A DNA stretch of 60,056 nucleotides from Noviherbaspirillum galbum (GTDB lineage Bacteria; Pseudomonadota; Gammaproteobacteria; Burkholderiales; Burkholderiaceae_D): the NCBI RefSeq assembly GCF_010974945.1, contig NZ_JAAIVB010000041.1:1-60056 (forward strand), given 5' to 3'. The first letter of the stretch is position 1. Every line of letters begins with the position of its first letter. Positions 43,858 to 52,573 of this stretch are shown in pieces. The position numbers were made by a program, and so were the translations under genes. The notes under the pieces were generated by a model. The model made no database searches, had not been told where the DNA came from, and saw only the letters and a list, made by a program, of their open reading frames with translations.

Positions 43858-45779
43858 TGGTCATACCCAATCTCTTCCAGGCAAACTTCAATTCATTTCC
43901 GATAGGGAACTGCCTGTTGGCACCTACTGCGGAATTAACGATTCTTGCAGTAAATGATGTGTTCTTGAAAGGCTGCTCTCGCCGACGGGAGGACCTGGTT
44001 GGAGCCAGTCTTTTCACCGCGTTTGCCGGCAATCCGGATGACGCACAAGATACGGGTGAAGCTGCGTTGCGTGAATCGATAGCGCGTGCCATGGAAACAG
44101 GCCAACCCGACAAGATGAGCGTTCAACGCTATCCCATCCTTGTCGAGCAGGCCGGTGGTGAAGTGCGATATGAAGAGCGTTTCTGGAGCGCGACCAATAC
44201 GCCCGTCCTGGGAGAAGACGGCAAGGTATTGTTCATCTCGCACAGCACGACCGACGTGACGGAATTGGTCAGGTCCGAGGCGGTCGCCAGGGAAAGCGAA
44301 ATACGCTTTCGCGCGCTCATCGATGCCACGTCCGAGGTCATCTACCGCATGAGCCCGGACTGGAAGTATATGCATCAGCTCGATGGACGCGGCTTTCTAA
44401 AGACGACGACCAGGCTGGATGAATACCGGATCGAGGACTACGTGCATCCGGAAGATCTGGATCTGGCTCGTAACAAGATTGATGAGGCAATCCGCAAGAA
44501 GGCAGTTTTCGCGTTGGAGCACCGCGTGCTGCGTGCGGACGGAAGCTTTGGCTGGACCTACTCGAGGGCAGTGCCGATCCTGAACGAAAAGGGCGAAATT
44601 CGCGAATGGGTTGGAATGGCCGGCGACATTACCGACCGTAAGGAAGTGGAAGAGCAACTCAAGGAAGCGAGCAAGCGCAAGGACGAATTCCTGGCAATGC
44701 TGGCGCATGAACTGAGAAATCCACTGGCACCGATTGGCGCTGCCGCTGAACTGCTGCAAATGGTCAAGCTCGACGAGGCGAGCGTTCGCCAGACCAGTCA
44801 AATCATCGGTCGCCAGGTCGAGCATATCACCGGGTTGGTCAACGATTTGCTCGACGTGTCGCGCGTCACCCGAGGCAGGGTTGAACTGGATCTTGCGCCG
44901 CTGAACATCAGTCATGTTCTGACCGATGCAGTCGAGCAGGTCAGTCCGCTCGTCGGCGCCAGAAGACACCGGCTGATGCTCGATCTGTCACCGGACGTCG
45001 TGCTGGTGTCCGGCGACAAGAAACGTCTGGTCCAGGTCGTTGCCAACCTGCTGACCAACGCCGTCAAGTACACGCCCGAGGGCGGAAACATTCTGCTGAA
45101 GACAGCCTTGGATAATGATCAGGTGCGCGTCGAAGTCACTGACAACGGTATCGGCATGGACCCTGGCCTGGTACAGCGCGCCTTTGACCTGTTTAGCCAG
45201 GCCGAGCGTACCTCCGACCGGTCGTCGGGCGGCCTGGGACTCGGGCTGGCTCTGGTCAAGAACCTGGTTGAACTGCATGGCGGATCAGCCCGCTGTTCCA
45301 GCCAGGGAATTGGAAAGGGCAGCACCTTTACCGTTATCCTGCCACGCCTGGATGATCAGCCAGATCATGCAGGCCGCCTGCATGGCGAGCAAATACTTGA
45401 ACCAGGCAATCGTCCGTTGCGGATTCTCGTGGTGGACGATAATGTCGATGCGGCGGTGATGCTCACGATGCTGCTTGAGGCGGCCGGTCATGAGGTATCG
45501 GTCGAACACGGCGCCTACCAGGCACTGGAACGTGCCAAAGCCGACAGGCCTGACGTCTGCCTGATCGATATCGGCCTGCCCGACCTGGATGGAAACCAAG
45601 TGGCCAGACACCTGCGCAGTTTGCCTGAAAACGCTGGCACCATTCTCGTCGCCGTGACGGGCTACGGGCAGGAAAGCGATCGGGAAAGCGCCCTGGCTGC
45701 CGGCTTCGACCACCATCTCGTCAAGCCGGTCAACACCCGCCAGCTCGCCGCAATACTCAACAAGATCGCCAACACGTAA
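43857..45779 (+). CDS. PAS hybrid sensor histidine kinase
   Basis: 640 residues, soluble. Two PAS domains (residues ~15-145 and ~150-260, the second ending GMAGDITDRK), HisKA with AHELRNPLAPIG (His near 284), HATPase (NLLTNAVKY, DNGIGMD, GGLGLGLALV) and a receiver with Asp near 570 (CLIDIGLPDLDG). Its start overlaps the stop of the hydrolase fragment (TAATG). The kinase and receiver modules closely match those of the kinase at 3910-6657, so these are paralogs with different sensors. Confidence 0.93.
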   Translation: MVIPNLFQANFNSFPIGNCLLAPTAELTILAVNDVFLKGCSRRREDLVGASLFTAFAGNPDDAQDTGEAALRESIARAMETGQPDKMSVQRYPILVEQAGGEVRYEERFWSATNTPVLGEDGKVLFISHSTTDVTELVRSEAVARESEIRFRALIDATSEVIYRMSPDWKYMHQLDGRGFLKTTTRLDEYRIEDYVHPEDLDLARNKIDEAIRKKAVFALEHRVLRADGSFGWTYSRAVPILNEKGEIREWVGMAGDITDRKEVEEQLKEASKRKDEFLAMLAHELRNPLAPIGAAAELLQMVKLDEASVRQTSQIIGRQVEHITGLVNDLLDVSRVTRGRVELDLAPLNISHVLTDAVEQVSPLVGARRHRLMLDLSPDVVLVSGDKKRLVQVVANLLTNAVKYTPEGGNILLKTALDNDQVRVEVTDNGIGMDPGLVQRAFDLFSQAERTSDRSSGGLGLGLALVKNLVELHGGSARCSSQGIGKGSTFTVILPRLDDQPDHAGRLHGEQILEPGNRPLRILVVDDNVDAAVMLTMLLEAAGHEVSVEHGAYQALERAKADRPDVCLIDIGLPDLDGNQVARHLRSLPENAGTILVAVTGYGQESDRESALAAGFDHHLVKPVNTRQLAAILNKIANT

Positions 45780-45864
45780 CCGCTTCTTCCAGGTCTTCCC
45801 ATGTCGCTCGCTTCTAAAGGGCGGCCAGAAGATTCTTCGGGAAGCTTATTCAGGCCAGAAATGC

Positions 45865-45888
45865 AAAAAGCCCGCCGAAGCGAGCTTT
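45865..45888. terminator. Bidirectional hairpin terminator
   Basis: AAAGC-CCGC / GCGAGCTTT-type stem with a GAA-containing loop, with five A residues on the left. On the minus strand it reads as a stem followed by TTTTT, about 155 bases past the cold-shock gene; it could also end the kinase transcript. Confidence 0.6.
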
Positions 45889-45928
45889 CATTCCTACACT
45901 GCCAAACCAGCCGCAGCCATCAGGCACT

Positions 45929-45994
45929 CATGCTATCTGCAAGATGTCCCTAACGAAGCGAAACCTCAACAACCCATGCTATCTGCGTGGTGTC
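45929..45994. repeat. Short direct repeat pair
   Basis: catgctatctgc followed by a variable five bases and tgtc occurs at 45929-45948 and again at 45975-45994, a period of 46 bases, in an otherwise gene-free stretch between the kinase and the cold-shock gene. Confidence 0.6.
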
Positions 45995-46043
45995 ATTTCA
46001 GGCTTCTAAGGCCGCGCCGCGTGGCAGCAGAAAACGAAACTGG

Positions 46044-46253
46044 TCAGATGGGGCGGATGTTGCTGGCCTTCTCGCCTTTCGGACCCGTGGCGCGCTCGAA
46101 GGACACGCGCTGGTTTTCCGACAGGCTCTTGAAGCCAGTGCCCTGGATGTCCTGGAAGTGTGCGAACAAGTCGCCGCCGCCATTGTCAGGGGTGATGAAG
46201 CCGAATCCCTTGGAATCGTTGAACCATTTAACCGTACCGGTTTGCATACTCAT
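46044..46253 (-). CDS. CspA-family cold-shock protein
   Basis: 69 residues from the ATG at 46253 with AGAGGA upstream. It begins [20 protein letters not shown], has RNP1 (KGFGFI) and an RNP2-like DLFAHF, and ends ASNIRPI. A single-stranded nucleic acid chaperone acting on mRNA. Its start overlaps the stop of an upstream 60-codon frame (ATGA), and the long leader may be a thermosensor as in other cspA mRNAs. Confidence 0.93.
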   Translation of the reverse strand: MSMQTGTVKWFNDSKGFGFITPDNGGGDLFAHFQDIQGTGFKSLSENQRVSFERATGPKGEKASNIRPI

Positions 46254-46574
46254 GTGACGTCCTCTTGAAAAATGAGGGACAGCGCTAGAAGCGCGCCCGA
46301 AGCGCACCCGAAATCAAGGAGATGTAACCGAAGGAATTCAAACGGAAGTGCTCGGCGGGCGAGCAATACAGGAAGGAGGCCAACAATAACTACGGCTTGA
46401 TGCAAGTGCAGTGCTGCGCATCGTACAGGCAAAGCGCCGAATCACCTAGCGTTTTCTCGACTTATCTTTCGCCAACTTTTCATATGCCCAACGTCGCTGG
46501 CCCAAGTTGCATGCGACGTGGAAAGTGCAGCAGCGAAGTGACAGGCATGTCCGGGCATGCCTGTGCCCATGGGT
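46254..46574. other. Leader and upstream region of the cold-shock gene
   Basis: Gene-free on known families. A 60-codon frame on the minus strand (46432 to 46250) ends with TGA overlapping the cold-shock ATG; its hydrophobic sequence (VGLLPVLLARRALPFEFLRL) may be a translated upstream peptide or a chance frame. The rest may be 5' leader and promoter. Confidence 0.45.
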
Positions 46575-46901
46575 CTAGCGCAGCGCCGAGTATGCCGTCG
46601 GCGTCAGGATCTGATTCTCGATGCGTTCCACGATGGCGGCCTGCGCTTCGGTCTCGGTGCGTTTGGCAATCCATTCGGGATCGCTCGCGAAGGCATTCCA
46701 CTTCTCTTCGCGCTCCGCCAGGCTTTCCCACTGCAGCATGTAGGTCAGCGCATGATTGCTTTGACCGACGAGCGTGGTCCAGAAACCGACCTGACGGATG
46801 CCGTATTTCTCCCAGAATTTCAGCGTGATGCTTTCGAAGCGGGCGTTGAGCGCGGGCAGGCGGCCGGGCGCGCAGTGATAGGTGCGCAATTCATAGATCA
46901 T
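46575..46901 (-). CDS. NIPSNAP-family protein
   Basis: 108 residues, start ATG at 46901 with GAGGATTG. It opens MIYELRTYHCAPGRLPAL and continues FGFW-type ferredoxin-like strands (QVGFWTTLVGQSNHALTYML), the NIPSNAP/ALBD-fold pattern. NIPSNAP proteins are small dimeric alpha-beta barrels of uncertain role, sometimes linked to aromatic or antibiotic catabolism. No close operon partner. Confidence 0.92.
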   Translation of the reverse strand: MIYELRTYHCAPGRLPALNARFESITLKFWEKYGIRQVGFWTTLVGQSNHALTYMLQWESLAEREEKWNAFASDPEWIAKRTETEAQAAIVERIENQILTPTAYSALR

Positions 46902-47101
46902 GTTTCAATCCTCAGATAGGCTTCGGTTGCGTTTCATGTTCGGCGGAAAGAGCGACCCGAGCATGATATCCCAATGCAGCAATCAGCACCGGCGCGTCGC
47001 CAGGCATGGCCATCCAGCTTCCTCTTCGGCTTCATCTTGCCGCCTTGCCGTGTCAAGCGGGTTTGGTACACTGGCTAGGCTAGCCTCAAAGGAGCTACCC
47101 C

Positions 47102-47797
47102 ATGTCCGCATCCCGTTTCCGCCGCATGTTCGCATTGATGAGCCTGGTTTCTGTCGCGCCCGTCGTCCTGGCAATCTCGCTGTCTGATTTGTCCAATCAG
47201 GAAGCATCCAGCGGCCTGAAGGCCGCGCTGGAAAAGGGGGCTTCCGCAGCCGTGTCGAAGCTTGGAACGCCCGGAGGTTTCCTGGACAACGACAGGGTCA
47301 AGATCCAGTTGCCCGGCGTGCTGGAACAGGCCCGGCCTTTGCTGCAAATGACTGGACGTGGCCAGCAGCTTGACGAGCTGGTGGTGTCGATGAACCGCGC
47401 CGCTGAATCCGCGGTGCCGATGGCCAAGCCGCTGCTGGTCGACGCGGTCAAATCGATGTCGGTGAGCGACGCCAAGAATATCCTGACCGGCGGCGACACC
47501 TCCGTCACGAATTTTTTCCGTGAGAAAACATCGGCCGCGCTGGCCGTGAAGTTTCTGCCCATCGTCAAGGGCATTACCGACCGCTCCGGCCTTGCTGCGA
47601 AATACAACGGCGTGATGAGCCAGGCGTCGAAGATGAACCTCGTCTCCGACGACCAATCGACTGTCGAGAAGTACGTCACGCAGCGCGCACTGGATGGTTT
47701 GTACCTGATGATCGCGGACGAAGAGAAGGCGATCCGGGCCGACCCGGTGGGCACGGGCAGCAAGATCATCGAGAAAGTGTTTGGAAGCATGAAATGA
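47102..47797 (+). CDS. DUF4197-family periplasmic protein
   Basis: 231 residues, RBS AAAGGAG. A signal peptide (FALMSLVSVAPVVLAI) precedes the DUF4197 domain, which covers the rest: LSNQEASSGLKAALEKGAS, LLVDAVKSMSVSDAKNILTG, and YVTQRALDGLYLMIADEEKA. The family has no known function; it is common in proteobacteria. It stands alone. Confidence 0.93.
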   Translation: MSASRFRRMFALMSLVSVAPVVLAISLSDLSNQEASSGLKAALEKGASAAVSKLGTPGGFLDNDRVKIQLPGVLEQARPLLQMTGRGQQLDELVVSMNRAAESAVPMAKPLLVDAVKSMSVSDAKNILTGGDTSVTNFFREKTSAALAVKFLPIVKGITDRSGLAAKYNGVMSQASKMNLVSDDQSTVEKYVTQRALDGLYLMIADEEKAIRADPVGTGSKIIEKVFGSMK

Positions 47798-47895
47798 CCT
47801 TCCCGATCATCAAGACTGCCACGCCTCTTTAGGCGCATTGCCATGTCCCGGACATCCTGATGGATCTTCAACGCATTGCCGGCAAGATTTATTTC

Positions 47896-47912
47896 AAGAC
47901 GCAATAAGTCTT
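47896..47912. promoter_or_regulatory. Inverted repeat before the aldolase gene
   Basis: AAGAC-GCAATAA-GTCTT, flanked on both sides by TTATTTC direct repeats (47889-47895 and 47911-47917), about 80 bases upstream of the aldolase start. A possible operator for the aldolase-MFS operon. Confidence 0.35.
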
Positions 47913-47990
47913 ATTTCCGGGAATGGCTAGATCGGCAAGGCTGGTCGTCTTATCGTAGCGGCACTGAATCACTTCAAGCCAGGAGCCGCC

Positions 47991-48860
47991 ATGACAGTCG
48001 TTACCGAACAGACCAACCTTGACCCGCGGATGACGGAATTGCGCCGCACGATTTCGCATCCCTCCAACAATTCCATCTATCGCCCGAAGCAGGCCGGCCT
48101 CGTCTATCCTGAACTGCCGGACTTCTCGACCTTCGCCGAGGAGAGGCAGTATCGCAAGGAACGCCTGGTGGCGGCCTGCCGCGCCTTCGCGCTGCATAAC
48201 CTGGACTACGGCTTTGCGGGCCATCTGACCGTGCGGGATCCCGAGCATCCCGAGCTGTACTGGACCAACCCGATGGCGGTGCATTTTTCCCAGGTCAAGC
48301 TTTCCAACCTCATCCTTGCCGACCACAAGGGCAAGGTGGTCGAGGGCAATCATGCGCTCAACCGCGCCGGCTTCGTCTTGCACGCCGCCGTGCATGAAGC
48401 CAACCCGGACATCGTTGCCATGTGCCACGCCCACAGCCTGTACGGAACCGCCTTCGCCGCGCTCGGCAAGCCGCTCGATCCGATCACCCAGGATGCCGCG
48501 GCGTTCTTCGAGGACCACGTCGTGATCAAGGATGAAGCCGGCGCCGTGGCGGTGGAAGAAAAAGCAGGCATGTCGGTCTGCGATTACTTCAAGAACGTCA
48601 AGGCGGCGATCCACCAGAACCATGGCCTGCTTACCGTCAGCCGGCACAGCATCGATGCCGCGGCCTTCTGGTTCATCGCGCTGGAGCGTTGCTGCCAGCA
48701 GCAATTGCTAGTCGAAGCGACCGGCATCAAGCCGGTGCAGGTGCCAGAGCAGAGTTCCCGCTACAGCCGCGAGCACGTCGGCAGCGAGTACATCGGCTGG
48801 CTGCACTTCCAGCCGATCTTCGGCCAGCTGCAGCAGCAAAGCCCCGACATGTTCGACTGA
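47991..48860 (+). CDS. Class II aldolase/adducin-family protein
   Basis: 289 residues, RBS CAGGAG. The adducin/FucA-type fold is clear: AFALHNLDYGFAGHLTVRDPE, then the metal-binding CHAHSLYG (His ligands near 142-144) and a further HQNHGLLTV pair near residue 207. Relatives cleave or decarboxylate sugar acid phosphates or act on hydroxy-keto acids. It is followed by an MFS transporter 75 bases on, so it probably handles the imported acid. Confidence 0.9.
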   Translation: MTVVTEQTNLDPRMTELRRTISHPSNNSIYRPKQAGLVYPELPDFSTFAEERQYRKERLVAACRAFALHNLDYGFAGHLTVRDPEHPELYWTNPMAVHFSQVKLSNLILADHKGKVVEGNHALNRAGFVLHAAVHEANPDIVAMCHAHSLYGTAFAALGKPLDPITQDAAAFFEDHVVIKDEAGAVAVEEKAGMSVCDYFKNVKAAIHQNHGLLTVSRHSIDAAAFWFIALERCCQQQLLVEATGIKPVQVPEQSSRYSREHVGSEYIGWLHFQPIFGQLQQQSPDMFD

Positions 48861-48934
48861 CCCTTCCGGCAGCACAATAAACACGGCAGGCGCGGTCGCG
48901 GACCGCGCCGCTTTCATGGAGATTGGAGACCACC

Positions 48935-50239
48935 ATGCTTCGCACCACCTACCAAGGCGGAGTCGCGCACAACGACGCCGAGTCGGCGACCTACACGAAA
49001 GTGACCTGGCGCCTCATTCCCTTTCTGTTCCTTTGCTATGTCTTCGCCTACCTCGACCGCGTGAACGTCGGCTTCGCCAAGCTGCAGATGCTGTCCGACC
49101 TGAAATTCAGCGAGACGATCTATGGCCTGGGCGCGGGCATCTTCTTCATCGGCTACTTCCTGATGGAGGTGCCGAGCAACCTGGCGCTGCATCGCTTCGG
49201 CGCGCGCAAGTGGATCGCGCGCATCATGATCAGCTGGGGCGTCATTTCAGCTGCCATGATCTTCGTGAAATCGCCGACGATGTTCTATGTCCTGCGCTTC
49301 TTCCTGGGCGTGGCAGAGGCAGGATTCTTTCCCGGCATCATTCTTTACCTGACCTACTGGTATCCGGCATCGCGCCGCTCGAAGATCACCGCGCTTTTCA
49401 TGACCGGCATACCGATCGCCGGCGTGGTGGGCGGCCCGCTCTCGGGATGGATCCTCGAACGCTTCCATAACGTCAACGGCCTGCCGGGCTGGCAGTGGCT
49501 CTTCCTGATCGAAGCCATCCCGTCGATCATTGCCGGCATCGTGACATTCCTTTATCTCGACGACAGCATCGCCAAGGCGAAATGGCTGAGCGCGGAAGAG
49601 AAGGCGACGCTCGAGCGCAACTTGGCCAGCGAATCCGGCAAGATCGAAGTCAGCCATGCCAGCGGCGCGTTCACGAATGCGCGGGTCTGGGTCCTGTGCG
49701 CCTGCTACTTCGGCATCATCATGGGCCTGTACGGCATCGGCTTCTGGCTGCCGACCCTCATCAAGGCCTCCGGCGTCACCAACTCCCTCGACATCGGCCT
49801 GCTGACCATGATTCCCTACGGCGTGGCGGCGGTAACGATGATCCTGGTTGGCCAGAGTTCCGACCGTACCCGGGAACGCCGCTGGCACGTCGCGATTCCT
49901 GCCGTCGTCGGCGCCGCCGGCCTGGTGATCAGCACCATCGTTCCGGCCCAGCCTGCGTTCGCCGTTCTCTCCCTGACTCTCGCCACGGCGGGCATCCTGG
50001 GAGCGCTCTGCCAGTTCTGGTCCATTCCGCCAGCCTTCCTGGGCGGCGCCGCGGCCGCGGCGGGCATTGCCCTGATCAACTCGGTCGGCAACCTGGCGGG
50101 CTTCGTCAGCCCTTACGTGGTTGGCTGGATCAAGGACGCGACCCAGAGTACCGACATTGGCCTCTACTGCGTCGCCTTTTCGCTGGTGGCCGCCGCGTTC
50201 ATCGTGATGACGGTTCCGAAGCGGGTGGTCAATCACTAG
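48935..50239 (+). CDS. MFS transporter, anion:cation symporter (ACS) family
   Basis: 434 residues from the ATG at 48935 (GGAG upstream; an earlier in-frame ATG at 48923 lacks it). Twelve predicted helices; LDRVNVGFAKLQM near residue 40 and the RFFLGVAEAGFFPG loop are ACS-family marks shared with tartrate, galactonate and phthalate carriers. Very close to the MFS protein at 55468-56766, especially in the first 150 residues. Co-transcribed with the aldolase. Confidence 0.93.
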   Translation: MLRTTYQGGVAHNDAESATYTKVTWRLIPFLFLCYVFAYLDRVNVGFAKLQMLSDLKFSETIYGLGAGIFFIGYFLMEVPSNLALHRFGARKWIARIMISWGVISAAMIFVKSPTMFYVLRFFLGVAEAGFFPGIILYLTYWYPASRRSKITALFMTGIPIAGVVGGPLSGWILERFHNVNGLPGWQWLFLIEAIPSIIAGIVTFLYLDDSIAKAKWLSAEEKATLERNLASESGKIEVSHASGAFTNARVWVLCACYFGIIMGLYGIGFWLPTLIKASGVTNSLDIGLLTMIPYGVAAVTMILVGQSSDRTRERRWHVAIPAVVGAAGLVISTIVPAQPAFAVLSLTLATAGILGALCQFWSIPPAFLGGAAAAAGIALINSVGNLAGFVSPYVVGWIKDATQSTDIGLYCVAFSLVAAAFIVMTVPKRVVNH

Positions 50240-50298
50240 AACCGGTCATGGCCTGGGCACCCGGTCCGGCTGGCCCGGGGCAGGCAGGAAAATGACGG

Positions 50299-50338
50299 CG
50301 GCAGGCAAGCTCGGGGAGCTTGCCTGCCGCGTTGCTTT
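50299..50338 (+). terminator. Intrinsic terminator after the aldolase-MFS operon
   Basis: Arms of 14 bases, CGGCAGGCAAGCTC and GAGCTTGCCTGCCG, with a GGG loop and a T-rich tail (CTTTTG). Confidence 0.85.
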
Positions 50339-50454
50339 TGGATGCCGCCGGCGTGCCGTCAAGGGGATCGTTGCGGCCGGCTGTACCGGCATGTACGGCT
50401 TTGCCGGGAAGTGTAAGCTTGAGTAATAACTCGCTCACTGAAAACTTCCGTTTC

Positions 50455-50460
50455 TATACT
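50455..50460 (+). promoter_or_regulatory. Candidate -10 element for the lipoprotein gene
   Basis: TATACT lies 24 bases before the start codon at 50484; no strong -35 was found, so this is tentative. Confidence 0.35.
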
Positions 50461-50483
50461 TGAAAGCAAGCGAGGAGCTATCT

Positions 50484-50750
50484 ATGAAACTTCCTATCAA
50501 AGCGTTGGCAGCTGCGCTCATCTTGCTGCCGCTGTTGGAGGGTTGCGCGGTGTATGGCCCGCCACCCGCCTATTCCCAGGGACCTTACTACAGTGCCCCG
50601 GTCTATGCCAATTCCGGGCCGGCGTACAGCCAGGCGCCGGTTTACGTGCAACCCGCGCCTGCCTATGTCGGACCGCCCGTCTACTTCGGGCTCGACTTCG
50701 GCTTCTGGGGCGGAGGACGGCGCGGGTGGGGCGGTCGCCACTGGCACTAA
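50484..50750 (+). CDS. Small Tyr/Pro-rich lipoprotein
   Basis: 88 residues from the ATG at 50484, RBS GAGGAG. Lipobox LLEGC at residues 17-21 suggests lipidation after an N-terminal signal. The mature part is made of loosely repeated YxxAPVY/YSQ units (YGPPPAYSQGPYYSAPVYAN), then a Gly/Trp/His-rich tail. Similar short lipoproteins occur in other betaproteobacteria without a known role. It sits 15 bases before an RcnB-like gene and is probably co-transcribed. Confidence 0.8.
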   Translation: MKLPIKALAAALILLPLLEGCAVYGPPPAYSQGPYYSAPVYANSGPAYSQAPVYVQPAPAYVGPPVYFGLDFGFWGGGRRGWGGRHWH

Positions 50751-50764
50751 CGAGGACATCGATC

Positions 50765-51151
50765 ATGAAAAACACGCGAAAGTTTCTCTCCGTCATGGCG
50801 TTCGCCTTGCCGGTATTGATGTCAGGCACTGCCTTCGCGCAGCACGGCCATGACGACCACGACCGGGGACACCGCGACGAACATGCCGGCGAACGGCATG
50901 ACGGCCGCGGCTGGGACCGCGACGACTACGGACGGGGCAACGATCGCCGCGGCTACGAGCAGCGCCATGGCTTCCATCGCGGCGAGCGGCTTCCGCCCGT
51001 CTACCGGTCCCGCCAATACATCGTCGAAGACTGGCGCTACCATCGGTTGCCGCCGCCGCCGCGCGGCCATTACTGGGTGCAGGTCGGTGCCGAATATGTG
51101 CTCGTCGCCGCGCCCACGGGCGTGGTCGTCAACGTCATCGTCATGCCCTGA
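50765..51151 (+). CDS. RcnB-family periplasmic protein
   Basis: 128 residues. The signal peptide (SVMAFALPVLMSGTAFAQHG) is followed by a His/Asp/Arg-rich stretch (HGHDDHDRGHRDEHAGERHD) and the RcnB domain: EDWRYHRLPPPPRGHYWVQV and EYVLVAAPTGVVV. In E. coli RcnB helps nickel/cobalt homeostasis, but many relatives have no metal partner; the His-rich region makes metal binding plausible. Operon with the preceding lipoprotein. Confidence 0.9.
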   Translation: MKNTRKFLSVMAFALPVLMSGTAFAQHGHDDHDRGHRDEHAGERHDGRGWDRDDYGRGNDRRGYEQRHGFHRGERLPPVYRSRQYIVEDWRYHRLPPPPRGHYWVQVGAEYVLVAAPTGVVVNVIVMP

Positions 51152-51245
51152 GGGCTGCCTCCCCTCGGTTTCGCCTACAATCCTCGTCAATCCGCCGCGC
51201 GCTGCGCGGCGGGTGAAACCTTGCACGGACACGGGGAAGCCTGCG

Positions 51246-51890
51246 ATGACCATCACCATTACCGCCTTCGCGCGGTCGCCTGACGGCGGCCGCGGCCTTG
51301 CCCGGGATACCCGCGTGCGCTGGGCGCTCGAAGAAACCGGCCAGGCCTACGATGTCCGCCCGCTCTCTTTCGAGGCGATGAAGCGGCCTGCCCACATGGC
51401 GCTTCATCCCTTCGGACAGATTCCAACCTACGAGGAAGACGGCCTGGTCTTGTTCGAGACCGGGGCGATCGTCTTGCATGTCGCGCAGCGGCATCCCGGC
51501 CTGCTGCCGGCGGACGCCGACGCGCGGGCGCGTGCCATCAGCTGGATGTTTGCCGCGGTCAATACGGTGGAGCCGCCCATCCTTGAGCTGGCGAACGCCA
51601 GGCTGCTCGAGCATGACAAACCCTGGAACGAGGAGCGCCTGCCCCTGGTGGAGGAACGGGTCCGGGTTCGCCTTGCCCAGCTGTCCGCCCGGCTGGGCCA
51701 CGCCGACTGGCTTGATGGCGGGTTCAGCGCCGGCGACCTGATGATGGCGTCGGTGCTGCTCAGGGTGAAATCATCGGGCATGCTGGACGCATTTCCTGAC
51801 CTTGCCTCCTATGTGGCGCGCGCCGAGTCCCGTCCGGCCTACGTGCGCGCCTTCGAAGCGCAGCGGCTGGCATTCGTCGGCGCCGCATAG
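51246..51890 (+). CDS. Glutathione S-transferase family protein
   Basis: 214 residues, start ATG at 51246. The thioredoxin-like N-domain is seen (DTRVRWALEETGQAYDVRPL, then NPFG-like LHPFGQIPTYEEDG and VLFETGAIVLH), with an all-helical C-domain ending in SYVARAESRPAYVRAF. Members conjugate glutathione to electrophiles; substrate unknown. A GC-rich hairpin without T run (51192-51212) lies between it and the previous gene. Confidence 0.93.
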   Translation: MTITITAFARSPDGGRGLARDTRVRWALEETGQAYDVRPLSFEAMKRPAHMALHPFGQIPTYEEDGLVLFETGAIVLHVAQRHPGLLPADADARARAISWMFAAVNTVEPPILELANARLLEHDKPWNEERLPLVEERVRVRLAQLSARLGHADWLDGGFSAGDLMMASVLLRVKSSGMLDAFPDLASYVARAESRPAYVRAFEAQRLAFVGAA

Positions 51891-51928
51891 GCGAACTCGG
51901 CTTCCACCATCGGCAACGATGACGTTCA

Positions 51929-52045
51929 TGGCATGTAAATCTTGTTTGGATGCTGGAACCGCTGTCGCGCCGGATGCATGGCGCACGCGGTCGCGGTGAG
52001 CGCAAGCGCGACAAACGTCAAGACATGCCCTCGTCGCCTGGACAT
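51929..52045 (-). CDS. Possible 39-residue lipoprotein-like peptide
   Basis: A frame starting MSRRRGHVLTFVALALTATA continues with a cysteine and ends HPNKIYMP. The hydrophobic stretch before the cysteine looks like a signal, but the lipobox is poor and no RBS is visible. Listed because the spacer is otherwise empty; could well be chance. Confidence 0.25.
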
Positions 52046-52147
52046 GGCGCAAACATTTTCCCGTCCCGCGTGGGGCATCGTCGAAACTTGGTCTCGGCAC
52101 GGATCATGCATTCAGGCCGGTCAACTTACTTTTCGGAGATGACCGCA

Positions 52148-52522
52148 ATGATGCTCGACGAAGACACCATCAGGGACTGGCACTGGAAGGATCTCCTTCG
52201 GGGGAAGATCAACAGCCAGCGGCGCAACCGCCATTTCAACACCAAGCTCCTGAACGAGGAGCTGAATCTCCGGCTTGGCGACGCGGCGGAAATCTGGCTG
52301 CACGACGTGGTGCGGCCATGGGAGCAAGACGAAGAGGCCTGGAAAAAACGCCTCGGCAACGATCCCTTCCGCATCGACACCCGCGCCGGTGAACGCAAGG
52401 CGGCGGATGAGCGGCTCATCCAGGAATCCAGGTCCTTCTTCGAAACGATGGAAGTGCCCGCGGTCGCTCCCGAGCTGCTGGCGGCGCGGCCCTTTACGGA
52501 AATGGGGCTGCCGGGAGCGTAG
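52148..52522 (+). CDS. Hypothetical cytoplasmic protein
   Basis: 124 residues from the ATG at 52148, with GGAG nine bases upstream; an ATG at 52139 is less well placed. Highly charged, Trp-rich (TIRDWHWKDLLRGKINSQRR; WLHDVVRPWEQDEEAWKK), no signal or membrane segment. I do not recognise the family. It is convergent with the M20 peptidase and stands alone. Confidence 0.75.
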   Translation: MMLDEDTIRDWHWKDLLRGKINSQRRNRHFNTKLLNEELNLRLGDAAEIWLHDVVRPWEQDEEAWKKRLGNDPFRIDTRAGERKAADERLIQESRSFFETMEVPAVAPELLAARPFTEMGLPGA

Positions 52523-52573
52523 CAGGGGTTTCGCAAGGCATCGCCTTGCGCCGCCCTTGGCTTAGGTACCGGC

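Noticed and set aside
51192-51212. Terminator before the GST gene
   Set aside because: The 9-base GC-rich hairpin has no T run after it, so an intrinsic terminator cannot be claimed.
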